64,000 nt of DNA from Thermoproteota archaeon (GTDB lineage: Archaea; Korarchaeota; Korarchaeia; Korarchaeales; Korarchaeaceae). A model generated the notes under the pieces. The model had not been told where the DNA came from, did no database searches, and saw only the letters and a list, made by a program, of their open reading frames with translations. Of this stretch, positions 40,722-49,984 are shown in pieces. A program made the translations under genes and the position numbers. Positions within the stretch are counted from its first letter, which is position 1. Each line of letters begins with the position of its first letter. The stretch spans positions 1 to 64,000 of the forward strand of contig JAMOVA010000011.1 of NCBI GenBank assembly GCA_027061785.1, in the 5' to 3' direction.

Positions 40722-43669
40722 ATGAATACCCTCCTACCGTCTACCTCCCATTCCTTACCGAAGGAACTCCCTGGCACCTCGCTCTCGTCGCTGACGAACT
40801 TTATAACGTTCGCATCGGAGTCCCACGCTATCTCATCGTAGTACTTCTCCAGCGCCCTCCTTATGTCCTCGTCGCCCTGTATATAGACCTCTATCCTCTC
40901 CAAACCTATGGTGAGACCTAATTCCTTTCTCATAAGCTGGATTCTCCTAGTAAGCTCCCTAGCTAGGCCTCCTAGAATCTCCTCCTCACCCATCTCTAGG
41001 TTGAGAAATACACTTCCCTCACTGAAATCAGCCTGGGCCCATTTTCCGTCGGCAGGTGCCTCTCCAATCCTAACTTCTCTCACATTCGCCTCCGTGATCA
41101 GTACATCTTTGAGGACCTCAACTGCCTTCCTCACCGCATCGTTCCCAGTGACGACGATCATCTCCCTCAGGGGCTGCCTCTTCCTCACCCCAGCGTTGGA
41201 TCGAGCGAATCCGGACGCGCTAACTATGGATCTGACGTGCTCCATCATGTCCTCCAGCTCGGGATCGATCATCTCTTCATCCGGATCCGCCAACAGGAGG
41301 AAGTTCACGCTTTCGGGATCGTTCTCTCCTCTAAACGATTCCAGATATATCTTCTCCGACATGAGCGGTGCGAAGATGGATAGATAGGGCAAGGTCTCCC
41401 TCAGCACGTGGAAGAGCACCCTTCCCCATTGGTCGGCCACGGATCTATCCTTCGATCTCAGCTTCTTCCTAGCTACCCTGAGGTACAAGTGACTCAGGTC
41501 ATCTATCAGGAACGAGAGGACCTCGTTGCTTGCCACATGGAGGTGATACTCGTTCATGCTCTCCCTGACCTTCTTCATCATGGAATGAAGCCTAGACAGA
41601 ACCCACCTGTTAACAGGATCTAGCTCCTCCTTGGGAGGAAGCTGATCCAATTCCCTATCCCTCAGATACGTTGTAGCGAATACGTAGACGTTCCAGACGA
41701 CAGAGAGGCGTCTCTCCATCTCCTTGAGTCCCTTCCAAGAGAACCTCAGGTCCTGCCACGGTACCTTGGTGAGGACGAAGAACCTGAAAGTGTCCCTAGC
41801 TACATTCTTCAAGATCTCCGGAGGAGGCACGTAGTTCCCCAAGCGTTTGTGCATCTCCCTTCCCTTCTCATCTAACATGAAGCCGTGCATTAGGACGGAC
41901 TTGTAGGGCACTTGGTTGAAGAGGAGGGTCCCCATCCTCAGTAAGCTGAAGAACCACCCCCTTATCTGATCGTGTCCCTCCGTTATGAAATCTACGGGGA
42001 ATATCTCTTGGAAGGCCTCCCTGTTCCTATGAGGATACCCGACGCTGGCGAAGAAGGATACACCAGAGTCGTACCACACGTCCATTATATCGGGGATCCT
42101 CCTCATCTCCCCTCCGCACTTGGGGCACTTCCATGTGACCCCATCGACCCAAGGCCTATGCAGGTCCTCGAGCTTGACCCCGGCCTTCTCCTCGATCTCC
42201 TTGGCAGAGCCTACGACCTCTATATGACCGCAGCTCTCGCACCTCCAAACTGGCAGAGGGATACCCCAATACCTCTGCCTCGATATTATCCAGTCCTCTA
42301 GGCCAAGCAGCCAGTCCCTAAATCTCCTCTCTCCACCCCACTTGGGGACCCACTTTGCCTTACCGCTCTCCTCGAGCAGCTTCTCCCTCAGGTCGGTCAG
42401 CTTGACGAACCACTGCTTGGTTGTCCTTATTATCAGCGGCGTGTCGCACCTCCAGCACACAGGATACTTGTGTATGACGGTCCCTCTGTGGAACAGAGCG
42501 CCTCTCTCCTCCAGATCTTCAATTATTATGCTGTTCGCTTCCCTCACTTGGAGACCAGCGTACTTACCGGCTTCTTCGGTGAACCTACCCCTCTCATCCA
42601 CCGGACTGACGACGGGCAGGCCGTACCTCATGCCGACCTCGAAGTCCTCCTTACCGTGACCGGGCGCGCTGTGCACGCACCCGCTACCCTCTTCCATGGT
42701 GACGTACTCCTCACTCAGCACGACCCTGTGCACATCCTTGAGCCTCTGCTGAACAGGAACTAGGTCCTCTAGGGGATGCTCGTACTTCAGACCTTCGAGC
42801 GTACGCCCTTCAAACTCCTCCACGACCTCGTACTCCTCTATCCCAGCATCCTTCATCACAGCCTCCAACCTGGCCTTGGCTAGGATGAGCAGGTCCCCAC
42901 CGACCCTGACTTTGACATACTTTTCGTTCGGGTGCACCATGACCGCCACGTTGCCGGGTAGGGTCCACGGGGTGGTCGTCCATATGAGAAGATACTCGTT
43001 CTCACTTCCCCGAACCCTGAACTTGACGTATATGGAGGGATCCATCAGGTCCTTGTAACTCTCGCTCACCTCGTAGTCTGACAGAACGGTCTCACATCTG
43101 GGGCACCAGTGAACGGGTCTCTCTCCCTCGTAGAGTCTCCCACTTTCCCAGATCTTCTTCACGCCCCACCAGGCGCTCTCTATGTATTCGTTCTCGAACG
43201 TCCTGTACGGATGATCCCAGTCCATCGATACCGCGAATTCCTTGAAGTGCTTGGTCATGGATTCCAGATTCTTGCTAGCCAGCTCCTTACATTTCAGAAC
43301 GAACTTGTCTATCCCGTAATTCTCAATGTCCTTCTTGGATGTGAAGCCCAAGGCCTTCTCGGTCATCACCTCTATGGGGAGACCGTGGGTGTCCCATCCC
43401 GGCTTATCCAAGACGTCGTAGCCCTCTCCCCTCTTGAACCTGAGTACCGAGTCCTTGATTATCTTGTTCCACACGGTTCCCGGGTGGGGCATATCAGATG
43501 AAGGGTAGGGAGGGCCGTCTAGGAAGTGGAACCTCTTACTACCCTTCCTAGCCTCTCTCAGCCTCTCGTAGACCCTAGCTTCATCCCAGAACTTCAGTAT
43601 CTCAGGCTCGTACTTCTTGGGATCGAAATTCCTAGTCAGTTGTCTTACCCTGCTCATTTCCCGGGGCAC
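40700..43669 (-). CDS. ileS: Isoleucyl-tRNA synthetase
   Basis: The 989-aa class I enzyme charges tRNA-Ile and edits Val. The HIGH site reads DMPHPGTVWNK near residues 59-69; the editing domain covers about 200-390; zinc-type Cys pairs are CPRC, CWRC, CESC and CPKC. The KMSKS loop is GREMHKRLGNYV, which departs from KMSKS at three of five positions. The anticodon-binding helices and C terminus are present and the length is normal. ATG at 43669 is used; an internal ATG at 43657 is possible. It overlaps aspS downstream. Confidence 0.92.
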   Translation of the reverse strand: MPREMSRVRQLTRNFDPKKYEPEILKFWDEARVYERLREARKGSKRFHFLDGPPYPSSDMPHPGTVWNKIIKDSVLRFKRGEGYDVLDKPGWDTHGLPIEVMTEKALGFTSKKDIENYGIDKFVLKCKELASKNLESMTKHFKEFAVSMDWDHPYRTFENEYIESAWWGVKKIWESGRLYEGERPVHWCPRCETVLSDYEVSESYKDLMDPSIYVKFRVRGSENEYLLIWTTTPWTLPGNVAVMVHPNEKYVKVRVGGDLLILAKARLEAVMKDAGIEEYEVVEEFEGRTLEGLKYEHPLEDLVPVQQRLKDVHRVVLSEEYVTMEEGSGCVHSAPGHGKEDFEVGMRYGLPVVSPVDERGRFTEEAGKYAGLQVREANSIIIEDLEERGALFHRGTVIHKYPVCWRCDTPLIIRTTKQWFVKLTDLREKLLEESGKAKWVPKWGGERRFRDWLLGLEDWIISRQRYWGIPLPVWRCESCGHIEVVGSAKEIEEKAGVKLEDLHRPWVDGVTWKCPKCGGEMRRIPDIMDVWYDSGVSFFASVGYPHRNREAFQEIFPVDFITEGHDQIRGWFFSLLRMGTLLFNQVPYKSVLMHGFMLDEKGREMHKRLGNYVPPPEILKNVARDTFRFFVLTKVPWQDLRFSWKGLKEMERRLSVVWNVYVFATTYLRDRELDQLPPKEELDPVNRWVLSRLHSMMKKVRESMNEYHLHVASNEVLSFLIDDLSHLYLRVARKKLRSKDRSVADQWGRVLFHVLRETLPYLSIFAPLMSEKIYLESFRGENDPESVNFLLLADPDEEMIDPELEDMMEHVRSIVSASGFARSNAGVRKRQPLREMIVVTGNDAVRKAVEVLKDVLITEANVREVRIGEAPADGKWAQADFSEGSVFLNLEMGEEEILGGLARELTRRIQLMRKELGLTIGLERIEVYIQGDEDIRRALEKYYDEIAWDSDANVIKFVSDESEVPGSSFGKEWEVDGRRVFIWVRKVE

Positions 43670-43704
43670 CTCGCTGCGTGCTCACTCCTACGTCGACCTT
43701 CAAG

Positions 43705-43712
43705 TTTATAAA
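43705..43712. promoter_or_regulatory. Palindromic TATA box between 5S rRNA and ileS
   Basis: TTTATAAA is its own inverse. It lies 24-31 bp before the 5S rRNA start on the plus strand and about 36-43 bp before the ileS ATG on the minus strand, so one box may serve both. Confidence 0.6.
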
Positions 43713-43735
43713 TGAGAGCGAATACCCCCCTACGA

Positions 43736-43861
43736 GGGCGAGCGGCCATAGCGGCCGGGGACACACCCGGACTCATTCCGAACCCGGAAGTTAAGCCCGG
43801 CCGCGTTCCGCGGAGTACTGAGCTCCGTAAGGGCTCGGGAAACGCGGAAGCCGCTAAGCCC
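43736..43861 (+). rRNA. rrf: 5S ribosomal RNA
   Basis: The sequence shows the 5S core CCGAACCCGGAAGTTAAGCC and closing helix GGGC-G-AGCGGC (43736-43746) paired with GCCGCT-A-AGCCC (43849-43861). The 126-nt size is normal for archaea. It stands alone, with no 16S or 23S gene in the window, and its 3' end is three bases from the stop of the convergent thiI gene. Confidence 0.95.
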
Positions 43862-43863
43862 CC

Positions 43864-44979
43864 TTAACATGTGTGCAGCAACTCCTCCGCGCCTACCTTC
43901 TCCGCTACCTTCACGAAATCCTTCCATTTACCTCTAGTCTTAGGCTTCTTGGGGACGAACGGACAGGAAACGTCATACGATATGGATACGTCGTAGGTCC
44001 CGATCTCCTTCGCCAGCTTGACTATATCGTCCTTATCCATCCCTATTAAGGGCCTGAGCACAGGCTTCTCCAAGCACCTGCTCTCCACCTCCAAGTTATC
44101 TAGGGTCTGACTCGCCACCTGGCCGAGGGAATCGCCCGTGACTATGGCTCTGGCTCCAACCTCTTTGGCCATCTTGTTGGCGATGACGAGCATCCTCCTC
44201 TTGCAGAGGAGGCATGTCCACTCCCTCGCGCCCCTCTCGACGAACTCCTTCAGGGCTGATGCATGTTCTATCACCACGGGCTCGAACTTAACGCCGTGGG
44301 AGTACCTCTTCAACACAGAGACTATCTTCCTGAACCCCCTCTCCTCCTCTGGTGTCTTCCTGAAGTGCACAGGTATGACCACGGCTCCCCTCCTCATCAT
44401 GAGCCAAGCGGCCACGGGGCTGTCTATACCGCTGGATATGAGGGCGATCACTTTACCCTGACTGCCGACGGGAAGCCCACCGTATCCCTCTATCCTCTCA
44501 TCGGTGATGTAGGCCTTGCCCGCCACTATCTCTATGATTATCTCTTGGTTTGGATTGCTCAGATCGACGGGCCTTCCAGTATCCCCCTTTATTAGACCGC
44601 CGACATCTCTGGCCAACTCCATTGACGTAAGGGGGAAGTCCTTGGTGACCCTCTGAACCCTGACGGCGAAGCTACCATCCTTTTGAGCAGCTATCGAGAG
44701 AGCGACCCTCTTTATCGCACCTATCTGGGCTTCAGTCTCGATGGAGGGACTGTAGGACTTCACACCGAATACCCACTTGGTGACCTCCCTGACCCGCGGA
44801 TCCGACGTATATGCCACGATCCTGCTAGCCCTCTTGACGATCTTTATGAAGTGAACTCCTTCCGCCCTGAAGGTTTCCTCCAAATTCCTGATCAATAATC
44901 TCTCCATCTCCCTTCTGACATGCGAGGATTTCAGGCCTATCTCGGAGTACCTCACCACTAGGGAGTTGAACTTATCCAA
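43864..44979 (-). CDS. thiI: tRNA 4-thiouridine synthetase ThiI
   Basis: The 371-aa protein has an N-terminal ferredoxin-like and THUMP region (to about residue 165) and a PP-loop SSGIDSPVAAW near 184-194 that adenylates U8 of tRNA. No C-terminal rhodanese domain is present, typical for Archaea. CLLC near 259-262 and a late SCPFVPKKP are family features. TTG is the start, with GGTG five nucleotides upstream. Its stop abuts the 5S rRNA. Confidence 0.94.
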   Translation of the reverse strand: MDKFNSLVVRYSEIGLKSSHVRREMERLLIRNLEETFRAEGVHFIKIVKRASRIVAYTSDPRVREVTKWVFGVKSYSPSIETEAQIGAIKRVALSIAAQKDGSFAVRVQRVTKDFPLTSMELARDVGGLIKGDTGRPVDLSNPNQEIIIEIVAGKAYITDERIEGYGGLPVGSQGKVIALISSGIDSPVAAWLMMRRGAVVIPVHFRKTPEEERGFRKIVSVLKRYSHGVKFEPVVIEHASALKEFVERGAREWTCLLCKRRMLVIANKMAKEVGARAIVTGDSLGQVASQTLDNLEVESRCLEKPVLRPLIGMDKDDIVKLAKEIGTYDVSISYDVSCPFVPKKPKTRGKWKDFVKVAEKVGAEELLHTC

Positions 44980-45111
44980 GGAATCACCGGGCTACTTGGA
45001 TGCCCTCCCAAAAATCTATCGCTGCTCATCGAGATTGGGTTGACAAAGATTTTACAGCTGTGAGAAGCGAAACCTTAAAGCGCCCCCGCATCCAATTAGG
45101 AGAGGAGCATC

Positions 45112-47328
45112 ATGCCCCCTATCTACTACCACTTGGAGGATTCCGAGGGAGCGGTGGAGGTGTGGTTCACTGGAGGGACCAGCAGGAAGGTGAAGCACAG
45201 GCCCTACTTCTACACGCTCCCAGATGAGGAGACGAGGGTCTCTGGCTTCATAGAGAAGGAGAGGGTAAGGGCCAAGGTGATGGGTGTAGAGAAGGAGCTG
45301 ATAAAGTTCTACTTCTTGGACGATAAGGCTAGGAAGAAGGCTGCGAAGAAAGTAGAGAGACCCTTCGATCTGGATGTCTCTCCTTGGTTCCAATTCTGTG
45401 TGGATCACGGATTAACTCCATTCTCACAACTGGATGAGGATCTTAAGCCCGTTGGGGAACTAGGTGGGTTAGAGGAACTCAAGAAGATCTTCTTTTCGGG
45501 ACTGATATACAGCGAAGAGGGCTTTCCTATAGAGGGGAAAAGCCCTGTGGTGGCCATCGCCTATGCCATCGATGATGGTCCCATCGAGATTATGACTGCT
45601 AATGATCTAGATGATTCTGTCGTGCTTAAGGAATTCATCTCACTAGTTAGGACGGAGGATCCGGATGCCATAGTTGGGTACGGCCATGATGCCGATGAGT
45701 TCAAGCACATGATGGCCCGAGCCAAGCTCCATGGGATCAAATTGGCTATAGGAAGGGACGGTTCTGAACCCCAAGAGACGGGTAGGTTCTTCAGGGGGAC
45801 CATACTCGTCGAAAACAGGATAAAAGGGAGGGCCAATCTCGATATCTTTCCCATCGCTTGGAGAGATTTCCCACAGCTTCCTGAGAGGACATGGTACGAG
45901 CTAGCTGATGAGATAGGTGTTGAGAGGCCCAAAGTGATGATGAAGTTTAGAATTGCTGAAGCTTGGAGATCTAACAGGGAAGGGGCCCTCAATTATCTGA
46001 AACAGAAGCTCCACACGATAAGGGGGATATACAGGAAGTTGATGGATCATCAGGCGGAACTCTCTAAACTCACCCTGAGACCCATCCACAGACTGATCAG
46101 GACTCCTGTGGGTGAAATAGTCGAATCTTACATCATCAGGGAGGCTAAGTCCCAAAGATGGGTATTCCCTCTCAAGGAGGCGAGGAGGGAGAGCGGATAC
46201 GAGGGCGGTTACGTCTGGCTGAAATCGCCCGGTATGTACGAGGAGATAGGCTACCTCGATTTCGCCAGCATGTACCCTTCAATCATGGCTCATCACAACA
46301 TAAGCTTCGAGACCGTCGATCCCTCCCCGGAGCTCTGTGAGGAAGTCGAGGAGGTCGAGGTAGAGGGTGTCACTGCGAGGATCTGCAAGGATGTGAGGGG
46401 CTTGGTTCCCATACTGGTCAGAAAGCTGATGGATGAGAGATCGGCGATCAAGGCCAAGATGAAGGAGCTCTCACCGGACGACCCGGAGTACAAGAGGTTA
46501 GATGCCCTACAGAAGGCCGTCAAGGTCGTTACCAATGCCATGTATGGTTACATGGGGTGGACGAACGCCCTCCTCATGAACGTGAAGGCGGCTAGGATAA
46601 CCTCAGCATACGGGAGGTACTACATAAAGGAGGTGAGGGAGAGGGCAGAGTCCAAGGGACTCACCGTGATTTACATAGACACGGATGGGATTCAACTCGT
46701 GGGAGGAAAGAGAGAGGATTATGAGGGACTACTCGAGGAGGTGAACAAGGATCTCCCCATAAGGATCGAGTTGGAGTACATCGCCGAGAGAGGGATCTAC
46801 GTCGCGAAGAAGAAGTATGCACATCTAGTGGAGGGCAGGCTCATCGCTAAGGGATTCGAGTTCGTCAGGAGGGACTATCCACCCATAATAAAGGAGGCCC
46901 AGAAGAAGGTAGTTGAAATGGCCCTCAGAGGGGGCGATCTAGATGAGATAAAGAGGTTGATCAACGAGTACAGGAGCAGGATCCTAAACAGGGAGGTAAG
47001 AAAGGAGGACCTCATCATCATGGAGACCATTGGCAAGGAACTGGACAAGTTCGAGAGGAAGACCAAGGGATTCTACGTGGCGATGTGGCTCCTAGAGAAG
47101 AAAGGTATAGAGGTGCATAGGGGACAGGTTCTAAGGATCCTCATAGTGAAAGGACCGGGAAGTGTTAACGAGAGAGCGAGACCGGCTGAGTTCTTCGATT
47201 TGGATGACGTAGATGTGGACTACTACGTGAAGCTCTTCGATCAAGTTATGGAGAGGACCCTGTCCTCCCTCAAGAAAGTCGGAATATCTGAGAAGAGGAC
47301 AGGGGGGTTAGAGGAGTGGTTAGGATGA
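45112..47328 (+). CDS. B-family DNA polymerase with degenerate exonuclease domain
   Basis: The 738-aa protein keeps the polymerase sites: motif A YLDFASMYPSI at 381-391, motif B KVVTNAMYGYMG at 471-482 and motif C YIDTDG at 521-526. The exonuclease sites are lost: at 146-154 VVAIAYAID stands where DxE should be, at 187-197 IVGYGHDADEF replaces NxDxFD, and at 294-303 NYLKQKLHTI lacks the YxxxD Asp. So it is probably a polymerase without proofreading. A second, exonuclease-competent PolB starts at 62568. ATG has a strong GGAGAGGAG upstream. Confidence 0.92.
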   Translation: MPPIYYHLEDSEGAVEVWFTGGTSRKVKHRPYFYTLPDEETRVSGFIEKERVRAKVMGVEKELIKFYFLDDKARKKAAKKVERPFDLDVSPWFQFCVDHGLTPFSQLDEDLKPVGELGGLEELKKIFFSGLIYSEEGFPIEGKSPVVAIAYAIDDGPIEIMTANDLDDSVVLKEFISLVRTEDPDAIVGYGHDADEFKHMMARAKLHGIKLAIGRDGSEPQETGRFFRGTILVENRIKGRANLDIFPIAWRDFPQLPERTWYELADEIGVERPKVMMKFRIAEAWRSNREGALNYLKQKLHTIRGIYRKLMDHQAELSKLTLRPIHRLIRTPVGEIVESYIIREAKSQRWVFPLKEARRESGYEGGYVWLKSPGMYEEIGYLDFASMYPSIMAHHNISFETVDPSPELCEEVEEVEVEGVTARICKDVRGLVPILVRKLMDERSAIKAKMKELSPDDPEYKRLDALQKAVKVVTNAMYGYMGWTNALLMNVKAARITSAYGRYYIKEVRERAESKGLTVIYIDTDGIQLVGGKREDYEGLLEEVNKDLPIRIELEYIAERGIYVAKKKYAHLVEGRLIAKGFEFVRRDYPPIIKEAQKKVVEMALRGGDLDEIKRLINEYRSRILNREVRKEDLIIMETIGKELDKFERKTKGFYVAMWLLEKKGIEVHRGQVLRILIVKGPGSVNERARPAEFFDLDDVDVDYYVKLFDQVMERTLSSLKKVGISEKRTGGLEEWLG

Positions 47329-47334
47329 CCCCCC

Positions 47335-47676
47335 TCACACCTTGAGGAACTTGAGAGGGAGCTTCGAGGACCCTCTCTTCCTGTAGGGTCTGTTCAGGGG
47401 AACGGCTACCTTCCTCTCCTCCTCGGACCTAGGTCTCACGATTCCCAGGTAGACCGCACAACTTATGCAGTAGTACCTAGTCTCAAGCCTCTTGGATATG
47501 TAGGCCCCCTGCCTCTCCAAGTCCTTCCCGAGGCTTCCACCAACGGGCGATACCCACTTGGTCACCTTAACCGCCTTATCAGCTGGGACCGCTCTCCCAC
47601 ACTGATAGCACTGGACTATCCTCTCGTGACCAGAACCACCTAGTTTCCTACCTCTGTTTTTCCTCTTCTTAGGCAT
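47335..47676 (-). CDS. rps26e: Ribosomal protein S26e
   Basis: The 113-aa protein starts MPKKRKNRGRKLGG and has the zinc site CYQCGRAVPADKA with a second pair YYCISCAVYLGI, both typical of eS26, found in eukaryotes and only some archaeal lineages (Crenarchaeota, Korarchaeota, Thaumarchaeota). The C-terminal 30 residues are basic. A longer upstream frame has no conserved sequence and is ignored. It is convergent with the PolB gene, six bases apart. Confidence 0.92.
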   Translation of the reverse strand: MPKKRKNRGRKLGGSGHERIVQCYQCGRAVPADKAVKVTKWVSPVGGSLGKDLERQGAYISKRLETRYYCISCAVYLGIVRPRSEEERKVAVPLNRPYRKRGSSKLPLKFLKV

Positions 47677-47814
47677 ACATTTCCCTAGCGAACTGAGGTG
47701 ATCTGTGAAAATAAAGGTTTCCTTCTGCGCCGCCCAGCAGCCATCATCGGTTAACGAGGGATTTTGGAGATGAAGAAAGGAAATCAGAGGAAAAGGGGAC
47801 CGCACGTCTGGCGA

Positions 47815-49254
47815 TCAGTAGGATCTTCCTATCCATGCCCTGTGTTTCGCCTCTCTTCCACAGATAACGCACTTCTCCCCCTTGCCTTCCAATGCGTTTT
47901 CCTCGAACCCAAGTATGCCGTATCCGACCTCTTCCTCTACTTCGTGCCCGCACTCCTCTAGACCGCACCAGGGGAATGAGACGATCTTCTCGCCCACGTT
48001 TTCCCTGATCTCCTCTAATGTTTTAGCATGAACTGTCCTCTTTTCAAAGTATTCCCTGGCCTGCCTCCTCATCTCCTCCTCTATTTCACGGAAGAGGGAT
48101 TCTATCCTGCTCTTGAGGTCGTCGAATGGAACTAGAGACCTCTCCATGGTGTCCCTCCTGAAGAGGGTCAGGGTCCTCTCCTCGTATTCCTTCCTGCCCA
48201 CCTCAATCCTTATGGGGACGCCCTTCATCTCCCACTTAAAGAACTTGTATCCGGGCCTCTCATCGGTATCATCCAGCTCGACCCTGTAATCACCAGCGAG
48301 GGAGTTGTAGACCTCCTTGGCGTACTCGAGAACCTTCTCCTCATACCCCTTCGATGGGATGGGTACCACGACGATCTGAATTGGGGCAAGCTTGGGCGGG
48401 AGTTTCAATCCCCTATCGTCGCCATGAATGGCTATCAGTGCCGCTAGAGACCTTTCAGATATCCCGAAGGAGGTAGTATTGACGTTCTTCTTCTCTCCGT
48501 TCTCGTCCATGTACTCTAGGCCGTAGGTCCTAGCGAACAGATCACCGAAGTTTATGGCGCTTCCAAGTTCCAAGGCTTTCCCATCGGGCATTATGGTTAT
48601 CAGATCGTAATTGTACTTGGCCCCTGGGAATGTGTCCCAAGGCGTGGTCTTCACCACCACGTAGGGGACTAGGAGCTCATCATAGAACTTCTTGTAGATC
48701 CACACCTCCAGCTCCACCTGCTTCACCGCATCCTCGTACGTGGCGTGGAATGTGTGCCCCTCCTTGAAGAACACGATCTCCCTGACCCTCAGCATGGGCC
48801 TAGTGGCCTTAGTCTCATACCTATACACCGGGACGATCTGATAGATCCTAAGCGGTAAGTCCTTGTAGCTCGTTATCCACCTGTTCAGAACCTCGTACAT
48901 GATGGCCTCGCTGGTTGGCCTCAACGCTAGCTTCTCCTTTATCTCCTGCTTACCCAATCGAGTGATCCAGTAGATGGAATCCTCGAAGCCCTTGATGAAT
49001 CTGAACTCCCTGCTCAAAACTCCCTCCGGCACCACGCCCGGGAAGTACACCCTCTTATGCCCAGTCTGTCTCATCAGCCTCTCCATGACGTTCATCACGT
49101 TCTCCATTAGTTCATAGCCGAAGGGAAGCCATACGTACATCCCCTTGACTGGATATCTCTCATCCAAGATTTCCGCCTTGAAGAGGACCTCATCGAACCA
49201 TCTGGAGAAGTTCTCCCCCTTAGGAGTTAGTTCGAACGCCTCTCTTTCCGACAT
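47815..49254 (-). CDS. proS: Prolyl-tRNA synthetase, archaeal/eukaryotic type
   Basis: The 479-aa class II enzyme has motif 1 near FPGVVPEGVL, LRPTSEAIMYE, motif 2 VYRYETKATRPMLRVREI, motif 3 in the NTTSFGISERSLAALIAIHGD region, an anticodon domain, and a C-terminal zinc-type domain (CGLEECG and CVICGREAKH). It ends IGRSY, a common end for this type. No N-terminal EPRS fusion is present. The start ATG is MSEREAFELTPKG. Confidence 0.95.
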   Translation of the reverse strand: MSEREAFELTPKGENFSRWFDEVLFKAEILDERYPVKGMYVWLPFGYELMENVMNVMERLMRQTGHKRVYFPGVVPEGVLSREFRFIKGFEDSIYWITRLGKQEIKEKLALRPTSEAIMYEVLNRWITSYKDLPLRIYQIVPVYRYETKATRPMLRVREIVFFKEGHTFHATYEDAVKQVELEVWIYKKFYDELLVPYVVVKTTPWDTFPGAKYNYDLITIMPDGKALELGSAINFGDLFARTYGLEYMDENGEKKNVNTTSFGISERSLAALIAIHGDDRGLKLPPKLAPIQIVVVPIPSKGYEEKVLEYAKEVYNSLAGDYRVELDDTDERPGYKFFKWEMKGVPIRIEVGRKEYEERTLTLFRRDTMERSLVPFDDLKSRIESLFREIEEEMRRQAREYFEKRTVHAKTLEEIRENVGEKIVSFPWCGLEECGHEVEEEVGYGILGFEENALEGKGEKCVICGREAKHRAWIGRSY

Positions 49255-49292
49255 GTTCCCGCCTCGCCCTGCTCAACCTTCCGAGTCGGTCC

Positions 49293-49967
49293 CTATCTAA
49301 AAACTATGCCGATCGATCTGAGGAAGTCCTCCCTCTCGGACACCCTGAGCACATTGAATCTCATCCCCGGATTCTCCTCCTCCAACTTCCGCACGAGCCT
49401 AAGGTAGATGTTCTCGAAGTCAGGCTCCATTTCCCCCGACTCCGCGAGAGCCAGCAATTCCTCCACAGGAACCTCGACAAAAGGTGAAACATGACCGAGG
49501 ACCTCTCTCAAAGCGAGGAATACCCTGCCTTTCAACACGAGAAGGGATGGCGATCCCGTGAAAATGAACCTTAGGAGGAGGCCTACGGCGTCATCCAAGA
49601 GTAGAGGGAGGACAACTTTACCGTTACCCCCTCCTCCCTCCTTTAAGAAGGCCAAGATGGCCTCCCACAAATCCGCGTAGGGTGGTAGTCTTTCCTCCCT
49701 GATCGAGACGGGAAATCCGGATTCAATCTCCGAGAAGAGATCCCACAGCAGATCATCTCGCTTGAGTCCTGACCTGAGGAAGACAATATCGTCGTCCCTT
49801 CTCAGGAGCTTGTACCTGCTTATAGCCCTCTTAGTCCTGCTGAGCAGGGAATCTCTGAGGCAGCGACGGCATAGTGCCTCTCCGGAATACCTCCTCACAA
49901 TTAGCACATCGCTCGATCCGCACCTGCTGCACCTGAGAGCATTTTTAGTGGGCGGGGATTCATTCAT
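49293..49967 (-). CDS. Degenerate TtuA/Ncs6-like (Ctu2-type) protein
   Basis: The 224-aa protein begins like TtuA: a zinc site with CSRC (Cys13, 16) and CRRC (33, 36), then RTKRAISRYKLLRRDDDIVF, which aligns with the start of the TtuA enzyme. The PP-loop that should follow is FLRSGLKRDDLL, so SGGKDS is lost. The rest does not show the CxxC cluster site or the TGHNLDD motif. It could be a Ctu2-like partner of TtuA or another adaptor. ATG at 49967 lies in a divergent gap. The catalytic loss is read directly; the role is inferred. Confidence 0.65.
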   Translation of the reverse strand: MNESPPTKNALRCSRCGSSDVLIVRRYSGEALCRRCLRDSLLSRTKRAISRYKLLRRDDDIVFLRSGLKRDDLLWDLFSEIESGFPVSIREERLPPYADLWEAILAFLKEGGGGNGKVVLPLLLDDAVGLLLRFIFTGSPSLLVLKGRVFLALREVLGHVSPFVEVPVEELLALAESGEMEPDFENIYLRLVRKLEEENPGMRFNVLRVSEREDFLRSIGIVFR

Positions 49968-49984
49968 CAGATAAGGTGCACGCA

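Noticed and set aside
47677-47814. Possible C/D-box RNA upstream of rps26e
   Set aside because: GATGATGG resembles a C box, but no D box CTGA follows at a fitting distance.
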